DNA of 60,612 nucleotides from Phyllobacterium bourgognense. GTDB lineage: Bacteria > Pseudomonadota > Alphaproteobacteria > Rhizobiales > Rhizobiaceae. The stretch's first letter is position 1. Every line of letters begins with the position of its first letter. The position numbers and the translations under genes were made by a program. The notes under the pieces were generated by a model, which worked only from the letters and a program-made list of their open reading frames with translations, did no database searches and was not told the origin of the DNA. Where the stretch lies: positions 1-60,612 of the forward strand of contig NZ_QPJM01000021.1 of NCBI RefSeq assembly GCF_003337575.1. The letters run 5' to 3'. This document shows positions 9,594 through 18,258 of this stretch, piece after piece.

Positions 9594-12500
9594 ATGGACA
9601 TTGCCGCGTGGCTCGCGGGCCTTGGGCTCGCCAAATATGCCACGACCTTCGCCAAAAACGAGATCACTCCCGAAGTGCTCCCGCATCTATTGGATGCCGA
9701 CCTTGAAGCGCTGGGCCTCCCGATGGGCCCGAGGAAGCTCGTGTTGGCCGCGATTGCGGAGCTTGGCAAGTCCGACATGTCAGCGGCCGGTTCAACGCCC
9801 CACCCGGAGCCAGAACGTCGCCAACTGACGGTGATGTTTGTTGATCTCGTCGGATCCACCGCATTGTCAGGTCGATTGGACCCGGAAGAAATGGCGGAGG
9901 TGATCCGGAGGTACCAACACGCGGTGGCCGCGGAGATCGCGCGCATGGATGGCCACGTCGCGAAGTTCATGGGAGACGGAGTGCTGGCCTATTTCGGCTG
10001 GCCGCGGGCGCACGAGGACGAGGCCGAGCGGGCGGTGCGGGCGGGGCTTGCCATTGCCGCAGCGGTCGCCAGGCTGGTGACGCCAGCGAGGGAGCCGCTT
10101 GGCGCGCGGGTGGGCATCTCAACGGGTCTGGTGGTGGTGGGCGATCTCGTCGGCGAGGGCGCGGCGCAGGAGGCGGCGGTGGTCGGCGAGACGCCAAACC
10201 TGGCGGCACGACTGCAATCACTGGCCGAGGTCGGCTGTGTGGTCATCGCCGCCTCGACGCGGCGGCTGCTTGGCGAACTCTTCGAGCTGATTGATCTCGG
10301 CACCCACGATCTCAAGGGTTTCGCCACTCCGGTGCAAGCGTGGCTGGTCGCTGGCGAGAGCCAAGCCGAGGGCCGCTTCGAGGCTCTGCACGGTATGCGG
10401 CTCGCGTCGCTTGTCGGCCGCGATCAGGAACTGGCCTTGCTCCTCAAATGCTGGCGGCGGGCCAAGGATGGCAGAGGTCAGGTAGCTCTGCTGTCGGGTG
10501 AGCCGGGCATCGGTAAGTCGCGCATCGCGATCGCCCTGCGCGAGCGGCTCCGCGGCGAGGAATGCGTGTCTCTGCGCTATCACGGCTCGTCCTATCACAC
10601 GAACAGCGCGCTGTTCCCGGTGCTGGACCAGCTACGGCGGGCCGCCGGAATCGAGCACCACGATACCCCTGAGGTGAAGTTGGCCAAGCTGCAGGCGCTG
10701 CTTGTCTTGGCTGTGACTGACCCGAAATCGGCGATCCCCTTGATCGCTGAACATTTGGCGATCCCGACAGCAGGTCATTACCCAGCCCCCGAGGACGCAC
10801 CGGAACAGAAAAAGGCGAAGACGTTTCAAGCGCTGCTCGCCCAGCTCGAGGGCCTCGCGGCCAAGCGGCCGGTGCTCATGACGGCCGAGGATGCTCACTG
10901 GTTCGATCCCACGAGCCTCGAGCTGTTCGATCGCGTCGTTGATCGGATCGAGCGGCTGCCGGTGTTGCTGGTTGTTACCTTCCGGCCTGAGTTTGCGCTC
11001 CGCTGGACCGGCCGACCGCATGTGACACTGCTGACGCTCAATCGTCTTGGGCGGAAGGAAAGCGCCGTGCTGATTGACCATCTCTCCGGTGGCCGGGCGC
11101 TTCCTGTCGAAGTGCAAGCGCAGATTCTCGCCAAGACCGAAGGCGTGCCGCTTTTCGTCGAGGAGCTGACAAAGGCGGTTCTCGAATCTGGATTGCTCTA
11201 TGAGACTGGCGAGCGCAACGAGCTAAGCGGTTCACTGCCGCCGCTCGCCATCCCCTCGACGCTGCAGGACTCGCTCCTGGCTCGCCTCGATCGGTTGAGG
11301 CCGGTTAAGGAGATAGCGCAGATCGGCGCTGTCATAGGCCGCGAGTTCAGCTACGAGTTGCTCGCCGCGACCGCGCAAATGGACGAGCCAAAGCTCAGGG
11401 CGGCTCTGGATGAACTCGTCCGCGCCGAACTCGCGTTTTGCCGGGACACGCCCCCGGATGCAATCTACGCCTTCAAGCATGCGCTCGTGCGGGATGCCGC
11501 CTACGAGTCGCTGCTGAAGAGCCGACGCCAGCAACTCCACTGCCGGATCGCCACGGTCCTCCGCGAGCGCTTTCCCGACCGAGCGGAGGCGGAGCCGGAG
11601 GTGCTTGCCCATCATGCAACCGAGGGCGGTCTGCTCGACGATGCCGTTTCGTACTGGCATAAGGCGGGCTTGCGCGCCAATTATCGCTCGGCCAACGCAG
11701 AAGCCATCGCTCACCTCTCCAGGGGCCTGGATCTTCTGGCGACACTTCCCGAGACTCCGGCCCGCGACAACCGCGAGATCGACCTCCAGCTTGCACTTGG
11801 CATTCCACAGCTCGCCGCCAAGGGCCATAGGTCAGCCGAGGTCATGGCGGCCTATACACGCGCACACGCGCTGTGCAACAGACACGGCGGCGAGACATCC
11901 CGACTGTTCCCCGCCCTGCGTGGCCTGTGGACCGGCTATCGCGCCCGGGGACAGATGCGCACGGCGCGTGACCTCGCCGACGAGCTCGTCACGATCGCCC
12001 GGCACTCGGGGGACCAATCCCTGCTGCTGGAGGCCCATCACGCGCAATGGACGACACATTACTGCCTCGGCGAGTGGCGGTCAGTATGCGAGCACACCGC
12101 ACAGGGTTTCGCTCTCTACCGACCTGAGCATTTCTCTCACACCTTCATATACAGCGGTCACGACTCTGCGGTGTGCGCCACTGCCCACGAGGGGGTAAGC
12201 CTGTGGATGCTCGGCTTTCCGGACCGGGCGCTGGCCCGCGCGGAAGAAGCCGTTACCCTGGCCCGCAAACTGGCCCACCCGCCCAGTGTCATGAATGCCC
12301 TTTCGCTTGCGTTTGTTCTTCACTGCTTCCGCAACGATGCCGCCGCGGCTAGGGAAAAGATTGAGGCGATGTCGCAGATCGCGCATGACGCGATGCCCCG
12401 CTGGATACCCGATGCCAACCTGCAAATGGCCTACATCTCGGCGCTTCAGGGCAAACAGCAAGCTCGGGCGGGCATGACCGCGATCCAGGAGGCGCTGGCA

Positions 12501-12926
12501 GCCGACGAAGACGTGGAAGCGAAGGGCTTTTACGTGTGCCTATTCGCCAACGTTTGCGGACTTGCCGGCGAGGCAGATGCCGGTTTGAATGCCTTGAAGC
12601 CAGCGATAGAAGATGTGGCGGCTACAGGCGTTCGCCTCTGGGAGTCGGAACTTCACCGGATCGCTGGAGATCTCGTGCTCGGCTCCGCAACACTCGACCT
12701 CGAGCCAAGCGAAGCACATTATCTCCGCGCCATCGAGGTAGCTCGGGAACAGCACGCCGCATCCCTCGATCTGCGCGCATCAACCTCGCTTGCCCGCCTG
12801 TGGGTCCACCACGGGGAGCGGCACAAAGCCTACGACCTCCTCGCCCCTGTCTATGCCTGGTTCACCGAAGGATTTGATACGCACGACCTCGTCGATGCCA
12901 AGGAATTGCTAGACCAACTTCGATAG
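9594..12926 (+). CDS. SAM domain-class III cyclase-ATPase-TPR protein (second paralogue)
   Basis: A 1,110-residue paralogue of the protein at 5518-8898 with the same order of parts. A SAM domain starts at MDIAAWLAGLGLAKYA. The cyclase domain begins near residue 75 (RRQLTVMFVDLVGSTALSGR and GDGVLAYFGWPRAHEDEAER). The ATPase has Walker A GEPGIGKS near 301-308 and a Walker B-like VLMTAEDAH. The TPR-rich C-terminus spans the remainder. Both metal-binding aspartates of the cyclase are present. Base composition is visibly more GC-rich than in the first paralogue, so the pair probably diverged long ago or came together by transfer. The start at 9594 matches the SAM domain start of the first paralogue. 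Confidence 0.9.
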   Translation: MDIAAWLAGLGLAKYATTFAKNEITPEVLPHLLDADLEALGLPMGPRKLVLAAIAELGKSDMSAAGSTPHPEPERRQLTVMFVDLVGSTALSGRLDPEEMAEVIRRYQHAVAAEIARMDGHVAKFMGDGVLAYFGWPRAHEDEAERAVRAGLAIAAAVARLVTPAREPLGARVGISTGLVVVGDLVGEGAAQEAAVVGETPNLAARLQSLAEVGCVVIAASTRRLLGELFELIDLGTHDLKGFATPVQAWLVAGESQAEGRFEALHGMRLASLVGRDQELALLLKCWRRAKDGRGQVALLSGEPGIGKSRIAIALRERLRGEECVSLRYHGSSYHTNSALFPVLDQLRRAAGIEHHDTPEVKLAKLQALLVLAVTDPKSAIPLIAEHLAIPTAGHYPAPEDAPEQKKAKTFQALLAQLEGLAAKRPVLMTAEDAHWFDPTSLELFDRVVDRIERLPVLLVVTFRPEFALRWTGRPHVTLLTLNRLGRKESAVLIDHLSGGRALPVEVQAQILAKTEGVPLFVEELTKAVLESGLLYETGERNELSGSLPPLAIPSTLQDSLLARLDRLRPVKEIAQIGAVIGREFSYELLAATAQMDEPKLRAALDELVRAELAFCRDTPPDAIYAFKHALVRDAAYESLLKSRRQQLHCRIATVLRERFPDRAEAEPEVLAHHATEGGLLDDAVSYWHKAGLRANYRSANAEAIAHLSRGLDLLATLPETPARDNREIDLQLALGIPQLAAKGHRSAEVMAAYTRAHALCNRHGGETSRLFPALRGLWTGYRARGQMRTARDLADELVTIARHSGDQSLLLEAHHAQWTTHYCLGEWRSVCEHTAQGFALYRPEHFSHTFIYSGHDSAVCATAHEGVSLWMLGFPDRALARAEEAVTLARKLAHPPSVMNALSLAFVLHCFRNDAAAAREKIEAMSQIAHDAMPRWIPDANLQMAYISALQGKQQARAGMTAIQEALAADEDVEAKGFYVCLFANVCGLAGEADAGLNALKPAIEDVAATGVRLWESELHRIAGDLVLGSATLDLEPSEAHYLRAIEVAREQHAASLDLRASTSLARLWVHHGERHKAYDLLAPVYAWFTEGFDTHDLVDAKELLDQLR

Positions 12927-13230
12927 GCGCGGGCGCAATTGTTCAAGCTGTTGCGCTGCGTGTTGCACACGAGAACAAGCATTGCACACTTCTTCAGATG
13001 GACATCGACAGTCCAAACGCAGATCGTGCAATTCCCGATTTTATAGCTGATCGCGATCTCGATCCGCAGGAATATTCCGGTTGGCACAACGACGCGCTTT
13101 ACACGTTCTTTTCAACATCGCTGACAATCACCGCCCCGACCACCGTAAACTACAAGCAAGTCACCGGCAGGCTCTTCAGAGATCGACTAGTAGCTCTGCA
13201 AATGCTTAAGCCGCATGATATGGAACCGCC
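12927..13230. other. Intergenic region, nothing recognised
   Basis: The gap between the second cyclase gene and a convergent small gene holds no recognisable gene, RNA or repeat. An open frame beginning near 12998 has no ribosome binding site and no family resemblance. Confidence 0.4.
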
Positions 13231-13398
13231 TCAGCCCCGATCCATTTTCTCCCGCAAGTCGGCGAGCGCATGCATTGCCGCTTCCTCGCGCGTCATGCCC
13301 TCTTTCATGTACTTGATAATCAGACGCTCCTGAAGTTCCAGCTCTTGCACAGTGTGTTCGTCCAAGGGGCTCTCCGGGGATTTGGACTTGCGCGTCAT
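13231..13398 (-). CDS. Small conserved-type hypothetical protein (55 aa)
   Basis: A 55-residue basic, charged protein beginning MTRKSKSPESPLDEHTVQEL with a helical centre (ERLIIKYMKEGMTREEAAMH). No domain is recognised. The pattern of an internal M-T-R-E-E-A motif and short length is typical of small cytoplasmic proteins of unknown role in this order. An in-frame start seven codons upstream is possible. Confidence 0.5.
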   Translation of the reverse strand: MTRKSKSPESPLDEHTVQELELQERLIIKYMKEGMTREEAAMHALADLREKMDRG

Positions 13399-13563
13399 GG
13401 CCGCTCCACTTTGTTTCACCGTGAGTGTTGTCAGAAAAATGTGGCATTTTATTCATCATGCACAATGGGGAAATACGCACAGACGTTTGAGGAGAAGCCG
13501 AAGAATCCGGTAGCCTGCGCGTCCGGAAAAAAGCGCTAGGTGGCTCGGCAACGACGCCTGCAA

Positions 13564-14055
13564 TCAATAGTAGGGTGAGACGCACGCCCGTCGCGGACCG
13601 TAGTAGGGCTGGAACGTGTTGTCGTAAGCCCTATAAGACCGGTAGCGCGCATAGCACCAGCGCGTATGTGTGTTGCCGCCATAATAGACCCGGCGGTAAT
13701 TGCGTGGCGCGTAGTAGCGCGGACGGTAATAGGTCGGCCCGTAGTAGCCCTCATCGTAATAGCTGGGGCCATAATACCTCGGCTGCGCCAGCAATCCGCC
13801 GATGATTACGCCAGTCGCGAGCCCGCCCAGTGCCCAAGCCCAATCGTCGTTACCATTATAGTATCTATGCCCGCGGTAGCCTCGATAGCCGCCCCAGTAT
13901 CCACGGTTGTAACCGCCGCGGTAACGCCTGTACTGGACCGGCTGCGCCTCTGCGACTTCGATCTTCGGCACGGCAAGGGTGGGAAACGCCATGGCCGGCG
14001 GGACGCTCATCAGCGCCGTCACCAGCGACAGGGCAAAGATTGCTAACCTTTTCAT
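13564..14055 (-). CDS. BA14K-family secreted protein
   Basis: A 163-residue exported protein with a signal peptide (MKRLAIFALSLVTALMSVPP, cleavage after AMA), a Tyr/Arg/Gly-rich middle, one hydrophobic segment (GGLATGVIIGGLLA), and a C-terminal BA14K-type motif (WCYARYRSYRAYDNTFQPY, ending GPRRACVSPYY with two conserved cysteines). BA14K proteins are small envelope proteins of Brucella and relatives, with lectin-like activity reported for the Brucella member. The start at 14055 places the signal peptide first. Confidence 0.85.
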   Translation of the reverse strand: MKRLAIFALSLVTALMSVPPAMAFPTLAVPKIEVAEAQPVQYRRYRGGYNRGYWGGYRGYRGHRYYNGNDDWAWALGGLATGVIIGGLLAQPRYYGPSYYDEGYYGPTYYRPRYYAPRNYRRVYYGGNTHTRWCYARYRSYRAYDNTFQPYYGPRRACVSPYY

Positions 14056-14588
14056 TGGCTTCACCATTCCTCTGCAGCGCCCCGCGTCGAATACGGCGCG
14101 CAAGGACGCTGCAGCCCTTCAAATGCGATGCGTAATTTTACCCTAAAATCGATTTTGACTCGAGAAAATTATGCATTGGTAGGAAAGCTTTCCTTCAATA
14201 ATGGACCCATTCGCGGTGTCGCATCGCCCGGCGCGAAAAACGTATTTCGTTGATCGAGAACGCTCGTATTGTGGTTCTCTTTCCATCCGGTACGGTCCTT
14301 CTGCAGGTGAGGCCGCTTTGGGGCCAACACCGGACTCCGGGGAAAAGGCGCACATGCCGCGATTGTCGCAGCAATCTATCTCGCAGAATTCGACATGTGG
14401 TTCGATAACACACGTGCTGCGCGTGCACATCGCAAGATAGAAGCCGTACGTCGAAGGAATACACCGCAAAACGGCTTCCAGTCGGAAAGGACTTATTCAT
14501 CACTGGAGCAGGAAATCCATTTGCGAATTTTGGTGGCAAAGTCGAACGAGTGACAACGAATGGACGACGGGTTGAAACCCTAGAATAA
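14056..14588. other. Long intergenic region, no gene recognised
   Basis: About 530 bases without a supported gene. Overlapping open frames on both strands lack family resemblance and ribosome binding sites. I see no RNA gene or repeat here. Confidence 0.4.
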
Positions 14589-14620
14589 GGCCCACGCAGC
14601 CGACTTCTGCTGCGTCGGCC
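14589..14620 (-). terminator. Terminator after the stress-protein operon
   Basis: On the minus strand GGCC-g-ACGCAGC, an eight-base loop, then GCTGCGT-g-GGCC and TTATT form a stem just downstream of the stop codon at 14636. It is placed to end the two-gene operon starting at 15588. Confidence 0.6.
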
Positions 14621-14635
14621 TCTATTCGATTTCGC

Positions 14636-15238
14636 TTAAAGCGGGCGATACATTTTGGCGCGATCACGTTCACGTACTATTTCTTCGTAGGTAAGATCAG
14701 GATTGTCCGCATCGAAGCGTTCCCAACCTTCCTCTCGATACATTGCTCGGCGTGATTCAATATCTACTGGGCGGTTTTCGTTCAGGATGGAGCGAGCGAG
14801 GTCGGCTTGGTCGTCGTCTACTCGCGCCGAAACCAGTGTACTGCCCCGGCGAACACCTTCTGCATAAACATGGGCTTCATCTTCATCCACTCCGGCACTC
14901 GTCAGCGAGCCGATAAGCCCGCCGGCAGCCCCGCCTGCCACTGCACCTGCCGCAGCCCCGGCCGCCGTCGCTGCGAGCCAACCTGCGGCAACAACCGGGC
15001 CTATACCAGGGATCGCCAGCATGCCGAGGCCAGCTAAGAGACCGCCTGTTCCACCAACAACAGCGCCGATGCCAGCGCCCGCGGCCGCTCCTTCACCGGC
15101 ATTACTCTTGGTATCGACACCATCATGATCTCGGCCCACGATACTGATATCCGATGAAGACACGCCGGCGCCTTCCAGTGCGGTTACTGCTGCCCGTGCA
15201 TCGGAATAGTCGTCGTAAAGTCCTGTAATCGTTTGCAT
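14636..15238 (-). CDS. General-stress-protein-17M-like glycine-zipper protein
   Basis: A 200-residue protein. The N-terminus (TITGLYDDYSDARAAVTALE, then GAGVSSSDISIVGRD) resembles the general stress protein 17M/YflT-like domain. A long Gly/Ala-rich hydrophobic centre (residues ~50-110) looks like a glycine-zipper membrane segment, and the C-terminus is acidic and hydrophilic. The ATG at 15238 follows GGAGG by seven bases. It lies 29 bases downstream of the next gene and probably shares its EcfG-type promoter, consistent with a role in stress tolerance. Molecular function is unknown. Confidence 0.75.
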   Translation of the reverse strand: MQTITGLYDDYSDARAAVTALEGAGVSSSDISIVGRDHDGVDTKSNAGEGAAAGAGIGAVVGGTGGLLAGLGMLAIPGIGPVVAAGWLAATAAGAAAGAVAGGAAGGLIGSLTSAGVDEDEAHVYAEGVRRGSTLVSARVDDDQADLARSILNENRPVDIESRRAMYREEGWERFDADNPDLTYEEIVRERDRAKMYRPL

Positions 15239-15267
15239 AGTCAAACCTCCAATCTAATTTATTTTTC

Positions 15268-15588
15268 TTATTTAGCGGCTTCCGTGATGTTTCCCTGATA
15301 GTCCAACTTTACCTCAAACGACTTCCCGGACTTCATCGCTGTACCGGTCCAGATGCCGTCTTCACCCTTGGTCAGAGCTGTTACGTCGGTATATCCCTTA
15401 GCCTCTATCCGTTCCTTAGCCTGGCCCTCGGTAAAGCTATTGGCGCCTGCTACAGGAGCGGCGGGATTTTGGGTGTCAGGCGTGGCAACCGCTGGGGTTT
15501 GGGGATCGGTGGACGGCTTTGCCGCTTCTTGAGCGTTTGCCGTGGCGATCACGCTCAAGGCAGCAAAGGCTAATAGTAGACGTTGCAT
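15268..15588 (-). CDS. Secreted PepSY-like small protein
   Basis: A 106-residue exported protein with signal peptide MQRLLLAFAALSVIATANA. A Pro/Thr/Ala-rich linker follows, then a short domain (FTEGQAKERIEAKGYTDVTA to FEVKLDYQGNIT) that looks like a PepSY-type fold. The start at 15588 is preceded by GGGAGAAAAAA. It is the first gene of a two-gene operon and has an EcfG-type promoter about 40 bases upstream. Related proteins in this order are annotated only as hypothetical. Confidence 0.7.
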   Translation of the reverse strand: MQRLLLAFAALSVIATANAQEAAKPSTDPQTPAVATPDTQNPAAPVAGANSFTEGQAKERIEAKGYTDVTALTKGEDGIWTGTAMKSGKSFEVKLDYQGNITEAAK

Positions 15589-15627
15589 TTTTTTCTCCCA
15601 AAGCAGGATTTCTGTTGCTGGGAGATC

Positions 15628-15653
15628 AACCCATTCGGCGGTGTGAAGGTTCC
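15628..15653 (-). promoter_or_regulatory. EcfG-type general stress promoter
   Basis: On the minus strand GGAAC is followed by 17 bases and GGTT, close to the EcfG consensus GGAAC-N16/17-cGTT. The -10 element is 40 bases from the start codon at 15588. Confidence 0.6.
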
Positions 15654-15726
15654 GGAGCCGAAGCAAAAGACCTGAAGATTTGGGCAAAAGGGTTCTGACG
15701 GCCGCACCCCGTCTCGCATTAAATCC

Positions 15727-15751
15727 GGAACGATCAAATTAGCTGCGAGTT
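15727..15751 (+). promoter_or_regulatory. EcfG-type promoter of the DUF892 gene
   Basis: GGAAC, 16 bases, then AGTT, ending 34 bases before the start codon at 15785. It fits the alphaproteobacterial general-stress consensus except for the first base of the -10 element. Confidence 0.65.
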
Positions 15752-15784
15752 GTTGACGTGCTGAATTGAAACCGGAGCACCAAT

Positions 15785-16255
15785 ATGAAAACACTTGCAG
15801 AGCTGTTCGAGCACACCCTCAAAGATGTTTATTACGCCGAGAATGCTATCGCAAAGGCCCTTCCAAAAGTATCCAGCGCGGTAAAAAACCCAGCGCTTAA
15901 ACAGAGCTTGGACGACCACCTTGCAGAAACAAAGAGCCAGATCAAAACCTTGGAAAAGGTCTTCAAGACCATTGGTGTGAAGGCGCAAGGCGAGAAATGT
16001 GATGCTGCGGACGGTCTCTTAAAAGAGACGGACGGTGTTCTGGCGGAAGCCCAAGGCGTTGCCTTGGAAGCTGGGGCATTGGCCGCTTGCCAAGCGGTGG
16101 AACATTATGAAATCGCTCGTTATGGTTCTCTGCGCGAATGGGCAAAGGTTCTTGGAAATGAACAGGCTCATGTTCTGCTGAGCGAGATTCTTGATCAAGA
16201 AAAAGCAGCCAATAACAAACTTACCAACTTAGCCGTCACCTCGATCAATAAATAA
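15785..16255 (+). CDS. YciE/YciF-like ferritin-fold stress protein (DUF892)
   Basis: A 156-residue, almost fully helical DUF892 (YciF-like) protein, a four-helix-bundle family related to ferritins with di-iron-type Glu/His positions. Characteristic stretches are LFEHTLKDVYYAENAIAKAL, DHLAETKSQI, QAVEHYEIARYGSL and ILDQEKAANNKL. Members are induced by osmotic and envelope stress in enterobacteria. An EcfG-type promoter in front supports stress control here. A strong terminator follows. Confidence 0.88.
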   Translation: MKTLAELFEHTLKDVYYAENAIAKALPKVSSAVKNPALKQSLDDHLAETKSQIKTLEKVFKTIGVKAQGEKCDAADGLLKETDGVLAEAQGVALEAGALAACQAVEHYEIARYGSLREWAKVLGNEQAHVLLSEILDQEKAANNKLTNLAVTSINK

Positions 16256-16276
16256 CAGTCGCAAAGCAGCATTAAA

Positions 16277-16305
16277 AAACCCGGCAAACATGGTTTGCCG
16301 GGTTT
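16277..16305 (+). terminator. Intrinsic terminator after the DUF892 gene
   Basis: A perfect 13-bp stem AAACCCGGCAAAC / GTTTGCCGGGTTT around a three-base loop, preceded by A-rich sequence, lies 21 bases after the stop codon. The A/T-flanked symmetry could make it work in both directions. Confidence 0.85.
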
Positions 16306-16488
16306 GACTGCTATTACGGAAATTTTAGAATTAGTAGTCCAACGCAGGTCGCTGGGGAGGCAATTATCTCGCGCGTTCAAGCCATTGTGGTTTGCGTTGA
16401 CGCCGGGTTGAAATAACAGACCTACGCCGAGGGCATGTGAAGAGCTTCACGGCTTCCCGCCATGGAAAGCTATTCACCAGATTCTGGC

Positions 16489-16513
16489 GGAACTATAAGC
16501 AGTTCTACCGGTT
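16489..16513 (+). promoter_or_regulatory. EcfG-type promoter
   Basis: GGAAC, 16 bases, then GGTT, ending 24 bases before the start codon at 16538. It matches the general-stress consensus at all but the first -10 base. Confidence 0.6.
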
Positions 16514-16537
16514 CACCTTTCAACGAAAGGACGAACA

Positions 16538-16873
16538 ATGGTCAATCAGCGCACACCAGATAACAACGTTAAGGAAACCGCGAGGGAAGCGAGACAGGGT
16601 CCGCTTGGTAAACCCGTTCTTTGGGTTCTAATTGGTGGCTTGCTTCTTGCACTCTTTGCCTGGGGTGGTGCCGAAATGTTTGGCGAAAGCACTGACAATA
16701 AAGCTATGCAAGGTCAGAATGCCCCTACGACTGGTCAGAACAAACCTTCCGATCAGGCAACGCCGCCAACAGGCGATCAGCCAACGACTAACGCACCTGC
16801 GGAAAAGCCCACGCCACAAACTGGATCGGGCGGAGATACCCAAGGCAAGCCGCAAAGTATTGCGCCCCAATAG
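16538..16873 (+). CDS. Small single-span membrane protein with Pro/Thr/Gln-rich tail
   Basis: A 111-residue protein with a short charged N-terminus, one membrane segment (VLWVLIGGLLLALFAWGGA, about residues 27-45) and a low-complexity Pro/Thr/Gln/Asn-rich periplasmic tail. AAGGA lies just before the start. No domain is recognised. Its EcfG-type promoter and neighbours suggest a general stress-induced envelope protein. Confidence 0.7.
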   Translation: MVNQRTPDNNVKETAREARQGPLGKPVLWVLIGGLLLALFAWGGAEMFGESTDNKAMQGQNAPTTGQNKPSDQATPPTGDQPTTNAPAEKPTPQTGSGGDTQGKPQSIAPQ

Positions 16874-16879
16874 GATTTT

Positions 16880-16917
16880 TGCGGAGTGGAGAAGTGGTCA
16901 TCTCGTAGGGCTCATAA
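16880..16917 (+). tRNA. 5'-half copy of the tRNA-Met-like gene (degenerate)
   Basis: These 38 bases match the 5' half of the tRNA-Met-like gene at 17409-17485 at 34 positions, through the CTCATAA anticodon loop. After that the 3' half of the anticodon stem, T-arm and acceptor strand are not recognisable. It is a tRNA fragment, not a working gene. Confidence 0.7.
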
Positions 16918-17244
16918 GGCCATACTCTCCAAATTCGCCGCCGCTTTTCGATGCGACCGTCGGGAGGGGCAGGCGCTACGACACCAAGGCCTACAAATAC
17001 GTATGCCCGCGGACGGCGCAGTCTTGCGGTCGCTTGCAAGCCGTTCTCGATGACGTATGGAAATAATCACAATATTTCTCTGCGGAAAGAAAATAATCCT
17101 TCATGTAGGATGAAAATCAGTCTATACGCATATGCAGGATGATTTGATGTTCAGTGCGGACCTAGGGACAGGGAACACTCGCCGGTCAAACCCAGCCCGA
17201 GCAATAGCTTGAGGCAGTTGGATTCCTATACCGTAAGACCAACG
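16918..17244. other. Intergenic, nothing recognised
   Basis: Between the half tRNA and a possible 27-residue open frame I see no gene, repeat or RNA fold that I can support. Confidence 0.4.
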
Positions 17245-17328
17245 TCATTCGTAGATCATGACTAAGAGGTTCGTCACGACTATCAAGCCGATGGTTGTAA
17301 GCGACATGAAAGCAACGAGGTCATTCAT
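17245..17328 (-). CDS. Possible 27-residue membrane small protein
   Basis: An open frame for 27 residues, MNDLVAFMSLTTIGLIVVTN followed by a few more hydrophobic residues and ending YE. GGAGG lies eight bases before the ATG. The peptide is one continuous hydrophobic helix with a charged start. Length is too short for statistical support; the ribosome binding site and the membrane-helix composition are the only evidence. Confidence 0.45.
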   Translation of the reverse strand: MNDLVAFMSLTTIGLIVVTNLLVMIYE

Positions 17329-17408
17329 GGAATGATCCTCCTTCGATAACTATTATACGCCTTGGTGCGAAATTTTCGAGAGAGGCTTTATAGGATTTAA
17401 TCCATTCA

Positions 17409-17485
17409 TGCGGAGTGGAGAGATGGTTATCTCGTCGGGCTCATAACTCGAAGATCGTCGGTTCGAATCCGACCTGCCGCAACCA
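17409..17485 (+). tRNA. tRNA-Met(CAT)-like gene, atypical
   Basis: A 77-base cloverleaf with encoded CCA. The anticodon loop CTCATAA (anticodon CAT at 17442-17444), D stem GAGA/TCTC and T arm GTCGG-TTCGAAT-CCGAC are all visible. The overall sequence is closest to initiator tRNA-Met. Two features are odd: the D loop is one base short, and the 3' acceptor strand has an extra G (CTGCCGCA against TGCGGAG), which makes a one-base bulge. Position 1 pairs with 72, unlike a normal bacterial initiator. It may be a degraded or element-borne tRNA-Met. Confidence 0.7.
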
Positions 17486-17523
17486 AACTCTACTGGACGC
17501 ACCCTTGTTCAGCCATGCAGCCT

Positions 17524-17724
17524 TTAAAGGTGTGTCTGATGCGATTGCGCCGTAAATCCAATAACGGCGGGCCATCGCCTGGGTCTGGGATGCTCGCCCC
17601 CGGCAAATTGCTTTTGCACGTTCAAGTTGACCTCGCTCGTTGGAAGCGGTGCGGTGCTACTGGATGAAGTATTTGTGCAGGCAGTGAGAGTTACCGCCAA
17701 GATCGCAACGATAATTGTTTGCAC
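17524..17724 (-). CDS. Small lipoprotein
   Basis: A 66-residue protein beginning at a GTG with GGAGG five bases upstream. The N-terminus VQTIIVAILAVTLTAC is a short lipoprotein signal with LTAC as lipobox, followed by a Ser/Thr-rich stretch and a mainly polar tail. No domain is recognised; small lipoproteins of this type are common in the order. Confidence 0.6.
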   Translation of the reverse strand: MQTIIVAILAVTLTACTNTSSSSTAPLPTSEVNLNVQKQFAGGEHPRPRRWPAVIGFTAQSHQTHL

Positions 17725-17907
17725 GGCCCCCTCCGATACAAAACGCCAAGATCTGGGAAGGATGAGAATACGGACTGCGCGTAAAAACAAGCAACCCGAA
17801 GGCTGGTATCCAGTTCGAAGTCGGCAAGTCCTTTGCCTGGACTTCACGCCAGCCAACTAATCGTCCGCACATTATAGTGCGCTTGCGGCGGCCTACGGGT
17901 CGCCGTC

Positions 17908-18216
17908 TCAAGCTACTTTTAGCGTCGGAACTTTGCTCAGATCGGTTTCACGTTCGGCATGCCACGCATCATATGCGGCCTGCGTCCGAAGCCAGATCGC
18001 AGCACCATCGCCAAACATCTTGCCGAGACGAGCAGCGACGGACGGAGATACGGGCTTCTTCTCGCCCAGGATGTCGTAAAGCTGCTGACGGGAAATGCCG
18101 AGCATATTGGCAATCTCGACTTTCGTCTTGCCAGTGGCCGGAATGAGTTCGTCCAGCAACGCGCCAGGATGGGATGGGCAGCGGCCTATTGGCCGAGTGA
18201 CTTCATAGAGAGCCAT
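17908..18216 (-). CDS. higA: HigA-type antitoxin (XRE helix-turn-helix)
   Basis: A 102-residue HigA-family antitoxin of a type II toxin-antitoxin module. It starts with the family's HPGALLDELI segment and carries a helix-turn-helix around residues 30-55 (TKVEIANMLGISRQQLYDIL), followed by SPSVAARLGKMFGDGAAIWLR. It lies 42 bases downstream of the toxin gene, the toxin-first order typical of hig modules. It would neutralise the toxin and repress the shared promoter at 18545-18595. Confidence 0.9.
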   Translation of the reverse strand: MALYEVTRPIGRCPSHPGALLDELIPATGKTKVEIANMLGISRQQLYDILGEKKPVSPSVAARLGKMFGDGAAIWLRTQAAYDAWHAERETDLSKVPTLKVA

Positions 18217-18258
18217 ATAATAAAATCCTAAATGGTTGTGGGCGCAATGCCCGGTAGT

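Noticed and set aside
12998..13333. Plus-strand 111-residue open frame
   Set aside because: No ribosome binding site, no family match, and it overlaps the small minus-strand gene at 13231-13398.
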